Translations under genes and position numbers: made by a program | Notes under the pieces: generated by a model | Told to the model about the DNA's origin: nothing | The model's input: only the letters and a program-made list of their open reading frames with translations | The model's database searches: none | Assembly: GCA_964593065.1 (NCBI GenBank) | Contig: CAZQGO010000010.1 | Location: 25,503-89,502 of the forward strand | Length of the DNA stretch: 64,000 bases | Origin: CAZQGO01 sp964593065 | GTDB taxonomy: Bacteria; Oederibacteriota; JAAXVQ01 | Direction of reading: 5' to 3' | Shown: positions 15,976 to 24,290 of the stretch, piece by piece | How the letters are laid out: the number at the start of each line of letters is the position of its first letter | Position numbering within the stretch: the first letter of the stretch is position 1

Positions 15976-16518
15976 TTACGTCCAGGAGATCCGCCAGCGC
16001 CAGGCCTTGGGGTCCTGGTCTTGCAGGGTCACGCTGATCTGATGCGCGCCGGTGGCCTCCAGGATCACGGTCAGGTGGCCGCAGATGACCTCGCGCATTT
16101 TTCGCGGCAGTTCCGGAAAATTCCTGACCACGAAGACGCCGCCCTGCCCCTGGAAATCTTCAATGCAGGCCTCGCCTTGGTCATAGTACGTTCCCCACAC
16201 CTGGGCCACGCGGTTGATGATGAAGTCCACGGTCGGCAGGCGGAGAAAGATCCGGTACACCCCCGAATAACTGCGGCGGGCCATCTCCTGGCCCAGCAGG
16301 CGCAGGCCGTCCGGATTGCCGGGAAAAAGGGCTTCGGCGGCGTGGGCGTAGAGTTCCGCTTGCTTTTCCACCGGCGACCACGTGGTATGCACGATCTCCT
16401 TGTACATCCGCTGCAATTCCTCGGGCAGGCGGTCCAAAAAGGATTTCTCCACATCCCCGCCCCGCTCCCGGAATATTTTCCGCAATGCCACCACGTCCGT
16501 ACCCTTCGTGTTGGGCAA
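15976..16518 (-). CDS. DUF2378-like protein, paralogue 1 (TTG start)
   Basis: The protein has 180 residues when started at TTG 16518. That codon is preceded by AAGGAG with 7-bp spacing, while no ATG or GTG in frame has a ribosome site. Residues after the start (LPNTKGTDVVALRK) align with the tandem paralogue. The shared core includes AAEALFPGNPDGLRLLGQEM, ARRSYSGVYRIFLRLP and NRVAQVWGTYYDQGEA. The pair may form a heterodimer or act on related ligands. It heads the cluster that runs to the transglutaminase-like gene. A perfect 6-bp hairpin (16545-16560) lies in its leader. Confidence 0.75.
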   Translation of the reverse strand: MPNTKGTDVVALRKIFRERGGDVEKSFLDRLPEELQRMYKEIVHTTWSPVEKQAELYAHAAEALFPGNPDGLRLLGQEMARRSYSGVYRIFLRLPTVDFIINRVAQVWGTYYDQGEACIEDFQGQGGVFVVRNFPELPRKMREVICGHLTVILEATGAHQISVTLQDQDPKAWRWRISWT

Positions 16519-16544
16519 GCGTCCGCTCCTTGACTTCGAGATAT

Positions 16545-16560
16545 CGGGGCTCCGGCCCCG
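16545..16560. other. Leader hairpin CGGGGC-TCCG-GCCCCG
   Basis: A perfect 6-bp stem with a 4-nt loop lies about 27 bp before the TTG start at 16518. It has no T-run, so it is not a standard terminator. It may slow or protect the transcript, or simply reflect GC-rich sequence. Confidence 0.3.
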
Positions 16561-16648
16561 GCCGCAGGTGTTGCTTCCCTGGCGACGGTCCCCTCCCGGG
16601 GGGAAAGGTCTCCGCGCGTTCGCTCCGGCCGGCGGTCCGTTTCCGGAT

Positions 16649-17479
16649 TTACGCGCGCCGGCGCCGGGGAAGTCTTTCCGCCGCGATCCGCGCCAGCAAC
16701 GCCAGGGCCGAGGCTGCCGCCAGCAGGCTGGTCTTGGGATTGTCCGGCGACGGCCGGTTTTCAATGCGCACCGTCATCCGGCCGAAAGCCCCCTCGGCCT
16801 CCAGGGTATGCGTATTTCTCCTCGCCCCGGGATCGGCGATCACGGAAACCCGTGTGCGCCGCGGCCCCAATCCGGCCAGGGCCACGGCCGCCGCCACGTT
16901 GACGTTTTGAGGAAAATGCCGGATGGCCTCGCGCGCGCTGCCGTCGAACAGGCGCGCGGGACGGCGCAGGGCGCGCAGACGGGGATAACGCCGTTGGCAA
17001 TAGGGCGCTCCGGCCAAGCCGGCCGGCGGCTTGCGCGTGGTCAACACCACGCGCCGCAAACCGCCGCCCGCTGCCGCCGCCCGCACACCGTCCAGGCCGG
17101 CGACCGCCCCGGAAGGATAGTACAGACTCAGGCCCGCGCGTTCGAAGCTGCGCTGCAGGCCGGGATAGCGGATCAGGGCTCCCACCGACATGACCATCAG
17201 GTCCCGGCGGGCGCGCCGTGCCGCCGCGGCGATGGCCGGCACCGCCTCCTGGCCGGCGCTCTCGAACAGAAGATCGCACCCGCGGGCGGTCTGAGCCAGG
17301 GTCGCCACCGCCGGCTGGGGCTTGAAGCCGGAGGCGAGCCGGCGCGCGCGCTCCGGCAAGCGGTCGTGCACGTGCGTCACGCGAATGCCGGGCACGCGCC
17401 CGGCGGCCAGCGCCCTCGCCAGCTGGCGGCCGATTGCCCCGCATCCGATGATTCCCAAACGCATGGTTTTTGGTTTCAT
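16649..17479 (-). CDS. nadX: L-aspartate dehydrogenase (NAD biosynthesis)
   Basis: The protein has 276 residues. NadX oxidises L-aspartate to iminoaspartate with NAD(P), replacing the oxidase NadB as the first step of NAD synthesis. A Rossmann GIIGCGAIG motif lies at the N-terminus, PSGAVAGLDG in the middle and NVNVAAAVALAG in the substrate region, as in the Thermotoga enzyme family. The start MKPKTMRLG at 17479 is chosen; a second ATG 15 bp later is possible. It follows nadA, the enzyme that consumes its unstable product, but has its own promoter. Confidence 0.9.
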   Translation of the reverse strand: MKPKTMRLGIIGCGAIGRQLARALAAGRVPGIRVTHVHDRLPERARRLASGFKPQPAVATLAQTARGCDLLFESAGQEAVPAIAAAARRARRDLMVMSVGALIRYPGLQRSFERAGLSLYYPSGAVAGLDGVRAAAAGGGLRRVVLTTRKPPAGLAGAPYCQRRYPRLRALRRPARLFDGSAREAIRHFPQNVNVAAAVALAGLGPRRTRVSVIADPGARRNTHTLEAEGAFGRMTVRIENRPSPDNPKTSLLAAASALALLARIAAERLPRRRRA

Positions 17480-17504
17480 AGGCTGATATCCGCTGGAATG
17501 ATTA

Positions 17505-17533
17505 ATTGTATCGGAAAACCGCCGGGGGAACAA
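17505..17533 (-). promoter_or_regulatory. Sigma-70-type promoter of nadX
   Basis: TTGTTC (17528-17533) and TACAAT (17505-17510) are 17 bp apart on the minus strand, in the 108-bp gap between nadA and nadX. It would let nadX be expressed apart from the long upstream operon. Confidence 0.55.
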
Positions 17534-17587
17534 GGTTTGAGTTGCGGGCGGTCCCACGCGCGGCCGGGCCGGAAAAAGGCCTGCGCC

Positions 17588-18523
17588 TCACACACGCAGC
17601 ATGTTTTCGAGGGCCGCGGCCGCCCGCTGACGGATGGCCTCGGGAACTTCCACGGGGTGGGACAGATGCTCCAAGGACGCCACCAGGTTCGCCAGCGAAG
17701 TCAGTTTCATGCTGGGACAGATCATGCGGGCGGACAGCGGATAAAATTGCTTGTCCGGATTTTCCAGGCGCAGCCGGTGAAGCAAGCCGATCTCGGTGCC
17801 GATGATATATTCGCCGTCCGCGCCGTCGCGCGCTTGCCGCAGCATTTGGGAGGTGGAAAGCACGGCGTCGGCGTCCGCGCATACTTCCGGCCGGCATTCC
17901 GGGTGGGCCAGGAACCTGGCGCGCGGATGCGCCCGCCGCGCCGCGGCCACATCGGCGGCGGTCATGCGGTGATGGGTGCAGCAGCTGCCCGACCAGGGAA
18001 TGATCCGCTTGGAAGTGTGCCGCGCGACCCAGTCCGCGAGATTGCGGTCCGGGGCCATGATGACTTCGTCCTGGGGCAGGGCCTGCACCACCTCCACGGC
18101 ATTGGCCGAGGTGCAGCACACGTCCGCTTCGGCCTTGACCGCGGCCGAGGAATTGACGTAGACCACCACGGCCGCGCCGGGATGCCGTCTTTTTTCGGCC
18201 GCGAGTTCCCCGGCGGTGATGGTGTCCGCCAGCGGGCAGCCGGCTTCGGGCACGGGCAACAGCACCTGCTTCCCGGGGGACAGGATCTTGGCGCTTTCGG
18301 CCATGAAATAGACGCCGGCGAAAACGATGACGGCCGCGTCGGTGGCCGCCGCCCGGCGGGACAGTTCCAGGGAATCGCCGGTGAGGTCCGCGGCGTCCTG
18401 AACCTCGGCGGGCTGGTAATTGTGGGCCAGGATCACGGCCTGCCGCTGTTCCCGCCAGTAGCGCAGGCGATCCAGGATTTCGGCGGCGGCCGGCTCGAGT
18501 CCGACGGGGGACGGGGGGTTCAT
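17588..18523 (-). CDS. nadA: Quinolinate synthase A
   Basis: The protein has 311 residues, the short NadA form. It condenses iminoaspartate with dihydroxyacetone phosphate to quinolinate using a [4Fe-4S] cluster. Recognisable are ILAHNYQPAEVQDAAD, the cysteine regions EADVCCTSANAVEV, HPECRPEVC and MICPSMKLTSL, and the HxxR-type SCCTHHRM segment. The ATG overlaps the panD stop by 4 bp (ATGA). The partner aspartate dehydrogenase lies directly downstream; no nadC is seen in the window. Confidence 0.95.
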   Translation of the reverse strand: MNPPSPVGLEPAAAEILDRLRYWREQRQAVILAHNYQPAEVQDAADLTGDSLELSRRAAATDAAVIVFAGVYFMAESAKILSPGKQVLLPVPEAGCPLADTITAGELAAEKRRHPGAAVVVYVNSSAAVKAEADVCCTSANAVEVVQALPQDEVIMAPDRNLADWVARHTSKRIIPWSGSCCTHHRMTAADVAAARRAHPRARFLAHPECRPEVCADADAVLSTSQMLRQARDGADGEYIIGTEIGLLHRLRLENPDKQFYPLSARMICPSMKLTSLANLVASLEHLSHPVEVPEAIRQRAAAALENMLRV

Positions 18524-18933
18524 GCGGGACGGCCCCGGCGTCCGGGACGCAGGCGCGGGTAGGGTTGCGGGGTCTGGACGCGGATTTCGGATACGCGGTT
18601 TTTGGCGTCCACGAAGACCACGCGGGATTGAAACGCGCCCAGTTCCGCCTCCTCCACCTCCGCGTAGGCCAGGATGATCACCCGGTCGTGTTTGGAAAAA
18701 AAACGCGCGGCCGCGCCGTTGACCTGAATTTGGCCGGAACCGCGGCGCCCGATGATGACATACGTCTCCACGCGGGCGCCGTTGTCCAGGTTGAGGACAT
18801 GCACCCGTTCGCAGGGCAGGAGGTCCGCGGCCTCCAGCAGGTCGCGGTCGATGGTGATGCTTCCCATATAGTGGAGATGGGAACCGGTGACCGTGGCCCG
18901 GTGAATTTTGGATTTCATCATGCTTCGTCTCAT
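18520..18933 (-). CDS. panD: Aspartate 1-decarboxylase
   Basis: The protein has 137 residues when started at the ATG at 18933 (MRRSMMKSKIHRATVTG), which matches the usual PanD N-terminus and has GGGAAG overlapping the panC stop. PanD makes beta-alanine for pantothenate. It self-cleaves at Gly-Ser to create a pyruvoyl group, and YMGSITID contains that site. VNGAAARF and IILAYAEVEEAE are also typical. It sits between panC and nadA in one operon. Confidence 0.95.
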   Translation of the reverse strand: MRRSMMKSKIHRATVTGSHLHYMGSITIDRDLLEAADLLPCERVHVLNLDNGARVETYVIIGRRGSGQIQVNGAAARFFSKHDRVIILAYAEVEEAELGAFQSRVVFVDAKNRVSEIRVQTPQPYPRLRPGRRGRPA

Positions 18934-18937
18934 GCCA

Positions 18938-19798
18938 TCAGCTTCCCGTGGATACATCCACCAAGACATTATCGATGAGCCGCGTGGCGCCCAATTTGAC
19001 GGCTACGGCCACCAGCACGGTGCCGGCGAGAATATTGAGATCCTCCAGAGTACCGGCGTGCTTGGTGGCGATGTATTCGACTTCCATTTTCGGCTCCGCC
19101 CGCAGGCGCTTGCGCACGGCCTCGATGACCTCCTTGGGATTGCGTTCCCCCACCTGGAGCATGCCTTCGGCCAATTTCAAGGCCTGGTAAACGGCCGGAG
19201 CGCTGGCTCTTTCCTCGGGCGTCAAATAGGCGTTGCGGGAGCTCTTGGCCAGGCCGTCGGCTTCGCGCACGGTGGGCAGCATCACGATTTCGCAGCCGGT
19301 GTTGAGGTCGGCCGCCAGGCGCTTCACCACCAGGAATTGCTGGTAGTCCTTCTGGCCGAAAAAAGCGCGCTGCGGGCGCACGAGGTTGAACAGTTTGGCT
19401 ACCACCGTGGCCACGCCTTCGAAGTGGCCGGGACGCGACGCGCCGCACAGCGTCTGGGTCAGCTGCTTTTGGACCACTACGGCGGTGTCGAAATCCGGCG
19501 GATACATTTCCTCCGCGCCGGGGGAGAACAGCACGTCCACCTTTTCCGCGGCCGCCAGCCGGGCATCCCGTTTGGGTTCGCGCGGATAGCGCTCGAAGTC
19601 CTCGCCGGGTCCGAATTGCTTGGGGTTGACGAAGATGCTCACCACCAGGCGGTCGCCGGCCTGCCGGGCCGCGCGGATTAGGGCCAGGTGCCCTTCGTGC
19701 AGGGCCCCCAGGGTGGGCACGAAGGCGATGGTTTTCCGGTTGCGGCGCCAGCGTTCCACCACGGTCCTGATTTCCTTGATCGTTGTCACCGTTTTCAC
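18938..19798 (-). CDS. panC: Pantothenate synthetase
   Basis: The protein has 286 residues. PanC joins pantoate and beta-alanine at the expense of ATP. The nucleotide-binding FVPTLGALHEGHL (Leu for the usual Met), FVNPKQFGPGEDF, FFGQKDYQQF and LAKSSRNAYL are all present. The start is GTG at 19798, because GGGGAGG lies 9 bp upstream of it and no ATG is better placed. It is followed after 4 bp by panD. Confidence 0.95.
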   Translation of the reverse strand: MKTVTTIKEIRTVVERWRRNRKTIAFVPTLGALHEGHLALIRAARQAGDRLVVSIFVNPKQFGPGEDFERYPREPKRDARLAAAEKVDVLFSPGAEEMYPPDFDTAVVVQKQLTQTLCGASRPGHFEGVATVVAKLFNLVRPQRAFFGQKDYQQFLVVKRLAADLNTGCEIVMLPTVREADGLAKSSRNAYLTPEERASAPAVYQALKLAEGMLQVGERNPKEVIEAVRKRLRAEPKMEVEYIATKHAGTLEDLNILAGTVLVAVAVKLGATRLIDNVLVDVSTGS

Positions 19799-19861
19799 GG
19801 TCGAATTCCTCCCCACGCGCAGTAGAAATTCCCTCCCGGGGGGTTGCGCGCCCCGGCCCGG

Positions 19862-20701
19862 TCAGGTTGCGCTCGAGCGGCGGCGAGCCCGGACGCGGCG
19901 GCCGGCGCGCCGGGGAACCTCCGGCGCCGGAAATTTCCCGGACGCCACGTCGGAGGCGAAGCCGGCCATGGCCTGGATCGCGGTTTCCCCCAGCCGGGCG
20001 TAGCGCTTGACGAACGGCGGCGTATAGTCGAGGAACAAGCCCAGCAGGTCGTGGGCCACCAGGACCTGGCCGTCGCAGTTCGGCCCGGCGCCGATGCCGA
20101 TGGTCGGGATGGACAGCGCACGGGTCACCGCCGCCGCCGCCGTATCCGGCACTTTTTCGATGACCACCGCGAACGCGCCGGCCGCGGCCACGGCCCGGGC
20201 GTCCGCCAGCAGGCGTTTCCGCCCCGCGAGGTCCGTGGCCTGCGTGCGGTAGCCCCCGAGCTGATGCACGGCTTGGGGCGTCAGGCCGATATGGGCCATG
20301 ACCGCCACGTCGGCGCGGGTGATGGCCGCAATCACCGGTGCCATGTCCGCGCCGCCTTCCAGCTTCACCGCCTGGGCCCCGCTTTCCTTCACCAGGCGCA
20401 CCGCGTTGGACACGGCCTCCGGAATGGAGATCTGGTAGGAGCCGAAGGGCATGTCCGCCACCACCAGACAGCCGGGGGCGCCGCGCACCACGGCCCGGGC
20501 ATGGTGCAGGATGTCTTCCAGCGTGACGGGCAGGGTGCTGGCATGCCCCAGCATCACCTGCCCGAGGGAGTCCCCCACCAGCACCACCGGGATGCCGGCC
20601 TTGGCCACCAAAACGGCCAGGCTGTAATCATAGGCCGTCAGCATGGTGAATTTCCGGCCTTCGGCTTTCCATTGTGCCAAATTCCGCACGGTACAGGACA
20701 T
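19862..20701 (-). CDS. panB: 3-methyl-2-oxobutanoate hydroxymethyltransferase
   Basis: The protein has 279 residues. PanB transfers a hydroxymethyl group from methylene-tetrahydrofolate to ketoisovalerate, the first step to pantoate. Metal and substrate motifs are intact: LTAYDYSLA, VGDSLGQVMLG, VADMPFGSY and VKLEGG. An Arg-rich tail of about 15 residues extends beyond the usual end. The ATG at 20701 with GGGTGA upstream is preferred over a GTG 9 bp earlier. It lies just after the nucleoside kinase stop and 63 bp before panC. Confidence 0.95.
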   Translation of the reverse strand: MSCTVRNLAQWKAEGRKFTMLTAYDYSLAVLVAKAGIPVVLVGDSLGQVMLGHASTLPVTLEDILHHARAVVRGAPGCLVVADMPFGSYQISIPEAVSNAVRLVKESGAQAVKLEGGADMAPVIAAITRADVAVMAHIGLTPQAVHQLGGYRTQATDLAGRKRLLADARAVAAAGAFAVVIEKVPDTAAAAVTRALSIPTIGIGAGPNCDGQVLVAHDLLGLFLDYTPPFVKRYARLGETAIQAMAGFASDVASGKFPAPEVPRRAGRRVRARRRSSAT

Positions 20702-20706
20702 GACGC

Positions 20707-21351
20707 TCACCCGTGGTTGCCGCTGGGCGTGTAGTACTGGGTGCCCTTGCCCATGTGCTGGATGTATCGCAACAAGTCCTGCAGGTCCTCGGGACTGTGC
20801 ACGAAATCGATGTCGTTCGTGTTCACCACCAGCAACGGCGTTTCCTGGTAATGGAAGAAGTAATAATTATACGCCTGGTTCAGCCGCTCGAGATAATCCC
20901 GGCCGAGGTTTTTTTCGAAGGCGCGCCCGCGCCGGGCCAGCCGCTGCTGCACGACCTCCGTGGAGGCCTGCAGGTAGATCACCAGGTCCGGTTTTAGGAC
21001 CTGATCCTGCAAGAGCGAGCACAGCCGTTCATAGAGGTTCAGCTCGTTCTCGTCCAGGGTAAGGTAGGCGAAGATCCGGTCCTTGGCGAACAGGTAGTCG
21101 CACACCAGGCTGCGGCGGAACAGATCCCCCTGCGCCAGTTCCATCTGCTGGCGGTACCGGTTGAGCAGGAAAAAGATCTGGGTCTGGAAGGCATACCCGC
21201 GGGCATCCTGGTAAAACTTCTTGAGGAAGGGATTGCCCTCGGCGTCTTCCAGCACCAGCCGCGCGTTCAAGGCCTTGGCGAGCTGTTCGCACAGGCTGGT
21301 TTTCCCCACGCCCAGGACGCCCTCCACGACGATGTAGCGGTTACCCTCCAT
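20707..21351 (-). CDS. Deoxynucleoside kinase
   Basis: The protein has 214 residues. It belongs to the deoxyadenosine/deoxycytidine kinase family, which salvages deoxynucleosides by ATP-dependent phosphorylation. The P-loop GVLGVGKTSL is near the start. CDYLFAKDRIFA occupies the position of the usual E/DRS substrate motif, and RRGRAFEKNLGRDYLERL is the lid. The ATG at 21351 with GAGG 8 bp upstream is chosen over the GTG at 21360. It overlaps the folK end by 11 bp. A folK-kinase-panB order is, from memory, also seen in other bacteria. Confidence 0.85.
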   Translation of the reverse strand: MEGNRYIVVEGVLGVGKTSLCEQLAKALNARLVLEDAEGNPFLKKFYQDARGYAFQTQIFFLLNRYRQQMELAQGDLFRRSLVCDYLFAKDRIFAYLTLDENELNLYERLCSLLQDQVLKPDLVIYLQASTEVVQQRLARRGRAFEKNLGRDYLERLNQAYNYYFFHYQETPLLVVNTNDIDFVHSPEDLQDLLRYIQHMGKGTQYYTPSGNHG

Positions 21352-21868
21352 GGTCTTCACCTCGAACGGAACGGAGCCAGGCGGCTCCCTCCGTCAGACG
21401 CCAGATTTTTCCGGGAGGCAGGGCCGCGGCCAGTTCGGCGGCCGTCCGCCCCGTTCCCGGCACGCGCGCCCGGGGCGCAATCTCGGCCAAGGGCGCCAGG
21501 ACGAAGGTGCGTTCCGTCAGTCTCGGATGCGGCACCTGCAGGCCCGGCGCGGACAAGCTCTGGTTTCCGTAAACCAGCACGTCCAGATCCAGCGGGCGCG
21601 GGCCATGGCGCGGCCCGGGCCGGCGGCCGGCCCGCTGTTCGAGCATTTTAAGCCAGTCCAGCAGCGCCCGCGCTCCCAAGTCCGTTTCGATCGCCACCAC
21701 GGCGTTGGTAAAATCGGGTTGACGTTCGTTCCCCGCCGCCGCGCTCCGGTACAGGGACGAAACCGCCAGCACCCGGATCAGCGGATGCGCCCGCAGGCTG
21801 CGCACGGCTCCGGCCAACTGCCGCCTCGGTTCCCCCACGTTGGCGCCCAACCCCAGGTAAACCAGCAT
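21341..21868 (-). CDS. folK: 6-hydroxymethyl-7,8-dihydropterin pyrophosphokinase
   Basis: The protein has 175 residues. HPPK transfers pyrophosphate from ATP to the dihydropterin alcohol in folate synthesis. The signatures are YLGLGANVGEPRRQL at the start, SSLYRSAAAG, PDFTNAVV and the RHGPRPLDLDVLVYG motif with the Mg-binding Asp pair. PHPRLTERTFVLAPLAEIAP completes the fold. The start at 21868 has GGAGG with 8-bp spacing. It sits in the lysine-pantothenate operon, 17 bp after dapL. Confidence 0.95.
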   Translation of the reverse strand: MLVYLGLGANVGEPRRQLAGAVRSLRAHPLIRVLAVSSLYRSAAAGNERQPDFTNAVVAIETDLGARALLDWLKMLEQRAGRRPGPRHGPRPLDLDVLVYGNQSLSAPGLQVPHPRLTERTFVLAPLAEIAPRARVPGTGRTAAELAAALPPGKIWRLTEGAAWLRSVRGEDHGG

Positions 21869-21885
21869 GACTCGGGCCTCCCGAT

Positions 21886-23049
21886 TCAAGCCAGGGCTTG
21901 CAGCCGCCGCACCGCCTCGAGCAGGCGCTCTTCCGGGGAGGTCAGGGAAAATCGCACAAACCCCTCCCCCGCGGCTCCGAAGCCGAGCCCCGGGGTGGCC
22001 ACCACACGGGCCTGTTGCAGCAGGCGGGCGGCGAAAGCCGTGGAATCCGTCGCGGCAGGCACGGGGCACCAGACGTAAAAAGTCGCACGCGGCCACGGCG
22101 CCGGAAAACCCGCCTGCCGCAAACCGGCCACGAACACGTCACGCCGGCGGCGGTAGACCGAAACCAGGGACGGCACGATCTCCGGCAGGTGCTTTAAGCC
22201 GGCGGTGGCGGCGACCTGGATGGCGGATACCGTGCCGGAATCCAGATTGCCTTTCAAGCGGGCCAGCGCCGCGATCAAGTCGGCGTTGCCGACCGCAAAT
22301 CCAATGCGCCAGCCGGCCATGGACAAGGTCTTGGAGAAGGAGTGGAACTCCACGGCGACCTCGCGTGCGCCCGGCACCTGCAGCACCGAGGGGGGCGCTT
22401 CGCCGTCGAAATAAATTTCCGAGTAGGCCATGTCGTGCGCCAGGATCACTTCGTGGCGGCGGCACCAGGCGACGGCTTCTTCCAAAAAAGCCAAATCGGC
22501 GGTGGCCGCCGTGGGATTGTTGGGATAATTCAAAAACAGCAGCCGGGCCCGCCGCGCCACGTCCCCGGGCACCCGGTCCAAATCGGGCAGGAAGCCCCGC
22601 TCCGCCCGCAGGGGCAGGCGCACGGGCTCGGCGCCGGCCAGGACCGCGGCCGCTTGATACACGGGATAGGCCGGCTCGGGCACGAGGACGCCCGCTCCAG
22701 ATTCGACCCAGGCCAAGGGCGCGTGGCCCAACCCCTCCTTGGAGCCGATCAGGCACAGCACCTCGCGGTCCGGGTCCAGGCGGACCCCGAACCGCCCCGC
22801 AAACCACTCGGCCACGGCCTGCAGAAAGTCGCTGCGGCCCCGGCCGAGGGGATAGCCATGGTTGGCGGCATCGTCCGCGGCGGCGTGCAGCGCATCCAGA
22901 ACGGGCTGCGGCGTCGGCAAATCCGGATCCCCGACGCCGAGATCGATCACGTCCTCGCCCCGGGCCAGGGCCGCCTGTTTCTGGCGGTCGATTTCCACGA
23001 AGAGGTAGGGCGGCAAAACCTGCAGCCGCCGCGGCTCGGCAAAACTCAT
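21886..23049 (-). CDS. dapL: LL-diaminopimelate aminotransferase
   Basis: The protein has 387 residues and is a class I/II PLP aminotransferase. PPYLFVEIDRQKQAA, DLGVGDPDLPTP, IGSKEGLGHAPLA, NYPNNPTAA and HSFSKTLSMAGWRIGF (PLP lysine K240) fit the DapC-direct/LL-DAP aminotransferase type. That enzyme converts tetrahydrodipicolinate straight to LL-DAP and bypasses acylated intermediates. This agrees with the absence of dapD/dapC/dapE here. The ATG overlaps the preceding small gene by 4 bp. Confidence 0.92.
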   Translation of the reverse strand: MSFAEPRRLQVLPPYLFVEIDRQKQAALARGEDVIDLGVGDPDLPTPQPVLDALHAAADDAANHGYPLGRGRSDFLQAVAEWFAGRFGVRLDPDREVLCLIGSKEGLGHAPLAWVESGAGVLVPEPAYPVYQAAAVLAGAEPVRLPLRAERGFLPDLDRVPGDVARRARLLFLNYPNNPTAATADLAFLEEAVAWCRRHEVILAHDMAYSEIYFDGEAPPSVLQVPGAREVAVEFHSFSKTLSMAGWRIGFAVGNADLIAALARLKGNLDSGTVSAIQVAATAGLKHLPEIVPSLVSVYRRRRDVFVAGLRQAGFPAPWPRATFYVWCPVPAATDSTAFAARLLQQARVVATPGLGFGAAGEGFVRFSLTSPEERLLEAVRRLQALA

Positions 23050-23444
23050 GGAGCCTCGCCCTCCTCCTCGGGCGCCGAGGCCGGCTCCTCGTGTTCCATG
23101 ACTTCCATCAGGGTCGGGCGCGCGGCCTTCCAAGACGGGTAATGCTTTTCCATCCATTCGCGCGCGGCCTCTTCCAGGGTCAGCGAAGAACCGGCCTCGA
23201 GCTTGCCGGCCTTGACCAGGTTTTCGGTTTGCAGCCACTTGTAGTTCAGGATTTCCTCGTAGATCTCGCGGGCCTCGGGCTCGCGGATGACTTTTTGGGT
23301 CAGGGCCTTGAGCTTCAAGGTATACTGCCCGTCCCGAAGGGGTTCAATCACCGCCCGCCAGACGTTGTTGCGCGTGATTTCCACGTCCACGATGCCGTAC
23401 CCCAGCATGCGTATGCCCTTGCGGTTCAAGCGAACTGCGCTCAT
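23046..23444 (-). CDS. Unknown small protein inside the lysine operon
   Basis: The protein has 132 residues. I do not recognise a family. The N-terminal part reads as beta strands (GYGIVDVEITRNNVWRAVIE, GQYTLKLKAL). The middle is helical (REPEAREIYEEILNYKWLQ), then comes SLTLEEAAREWMEKHYPSW and an acidic tail. It lacks a signal peptide, membrane segments and obvious catalytic residues. It lies between dapB and dapL and shares a 4-bp overlap with dapL. This position suggests a role with the lysine pathway, for example as a partner of DapL or a regulator, but this is inference. Confidence 0.8.
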   Translation of the reverse strand: MSAVRLNRKGIRMLGYGIVDVEITRNNVWRAVIEPLRDGQYTLKLKALTQKVIREPEAREIYEEILNYKWLQTENLVKAGKLEAGSSLTLEEAAREWMEKHYPSWKAARPTLMEVMEHEEPASAPEEEGEAP

Positions 23445-23483
23445 GTCCGTTTCTCCTCTGTTTCGACTGTGTCTCGGCGCGCC

Positions 23484-24290
23484 TTAGCCGTTCAGGCCGA
23501 GAACCTCCGCCATGCCGTACCAGCCCGGCGGTTGCTGCAGCACCCAGGCGGCGGCCCGGGCCGCGCCGCGCGCCAAGGTTTCCCGCGAATGCGCCTGGTG
23601 CTTGATTTCCAAGCGTTCTCCGGGTCCGGCGAGCACCAGCGTGTGGTCGCCCACGATGTCTCCGGCGCGGATCGCGTGCAGACCCACTTCGGAGGCGGTG
23701 CGCTCGCCCGTCAGGCCCTGGCGGCCGTGACGGGCCGCGGTGGCCGGGTCCAGGCCCTTGGCGCGGCAGACTTCCTGGTAAAGCGTCATGGCCGTTCCGG
23801 AGGGCGCGTCTTTCTTGTGGCGATGATGGGCCTCGATGATTTCGGCGTCGTAGCTTTCGCCCAAGGCCGCTGCCGCCACCCGGGCCAGCTTCCACAGCAC
23901 ATTGATTCCCGTGGAAAAATTGGTGGCGTACACCACGGGAATTTCGGCTGCCGCCGCCCGCAGCTGTTCCAATTCCCCGGCCTGGAAACCCGTGGTCCCG
24001 ATCACGAGCGCGCAGCGTTCCCGGCGCGCGGCTTCGGCCAGGGCGAGCGTGGCCGCGGGGGCGGTAAAATCCATCGCCACCCGGATGTTCCGCCAGGGAA
24101 TCCGGTCGGCGGCCCGCACCTCGACGCCGGCGGGCGCCAAGCCGGCCACGGAGCCGGCATCCTGCCCGAGCCGGTCGTGTCCCGGTTTTTCCCAGGCGGC
24201 CGCGAGAGTGAGTTGGGGATGTTCGGCGACCGCGCGGATCAGCGCCTGGCCCATCCTGCCGGCCGCGCCCGCGATGCCGACGGGATTCAT
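23484..24290 (-). CDS. dapB: 4-hydroxy-tetrahydrodipicolinate reductase
   Basis: The protein has 268 residues. DapB reduces hydroxy-tetrahydrodipicolinate with NAD(P)H. The nucleotide loop GIAGAAGRMG lies at 5-14, VIGTTGF at 97-102, NFSTGINVLWKL in the hinge and the catalytic EAHHRHKKDAPSGTA at 153-166 (His155/His156, Lys159/Lys160). The start overlaps the dapA stop by ATGA. The order dapF-dapA-dapB-X-dapL covers the short diaminopimelate route. Confidence 0.96.
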   Translation of the reverse strand: MNPVGIAGAAGRMGQALIRAVAEHPQLTLAAAWEKPGHDRLGQDAGSVAGLAPAGVEVRAADRIPWRNIRVAMDFTAPAATLALAEAARRERCALVIGTTGFQAGELEQLRAAAAEIPVVYATNFSTGINVLWKLARVAAAALGESYDAEIIEAHHRHKKDAPSGTAMTLYQEVCRAKGLDPATAARHGRQGLTGERTASEVGLHAIRAGDIVGDHTLVLAGPGERLEIKHQAHSRETLARGAARAAAWVLQQPPGWYGMAEVLGLNG

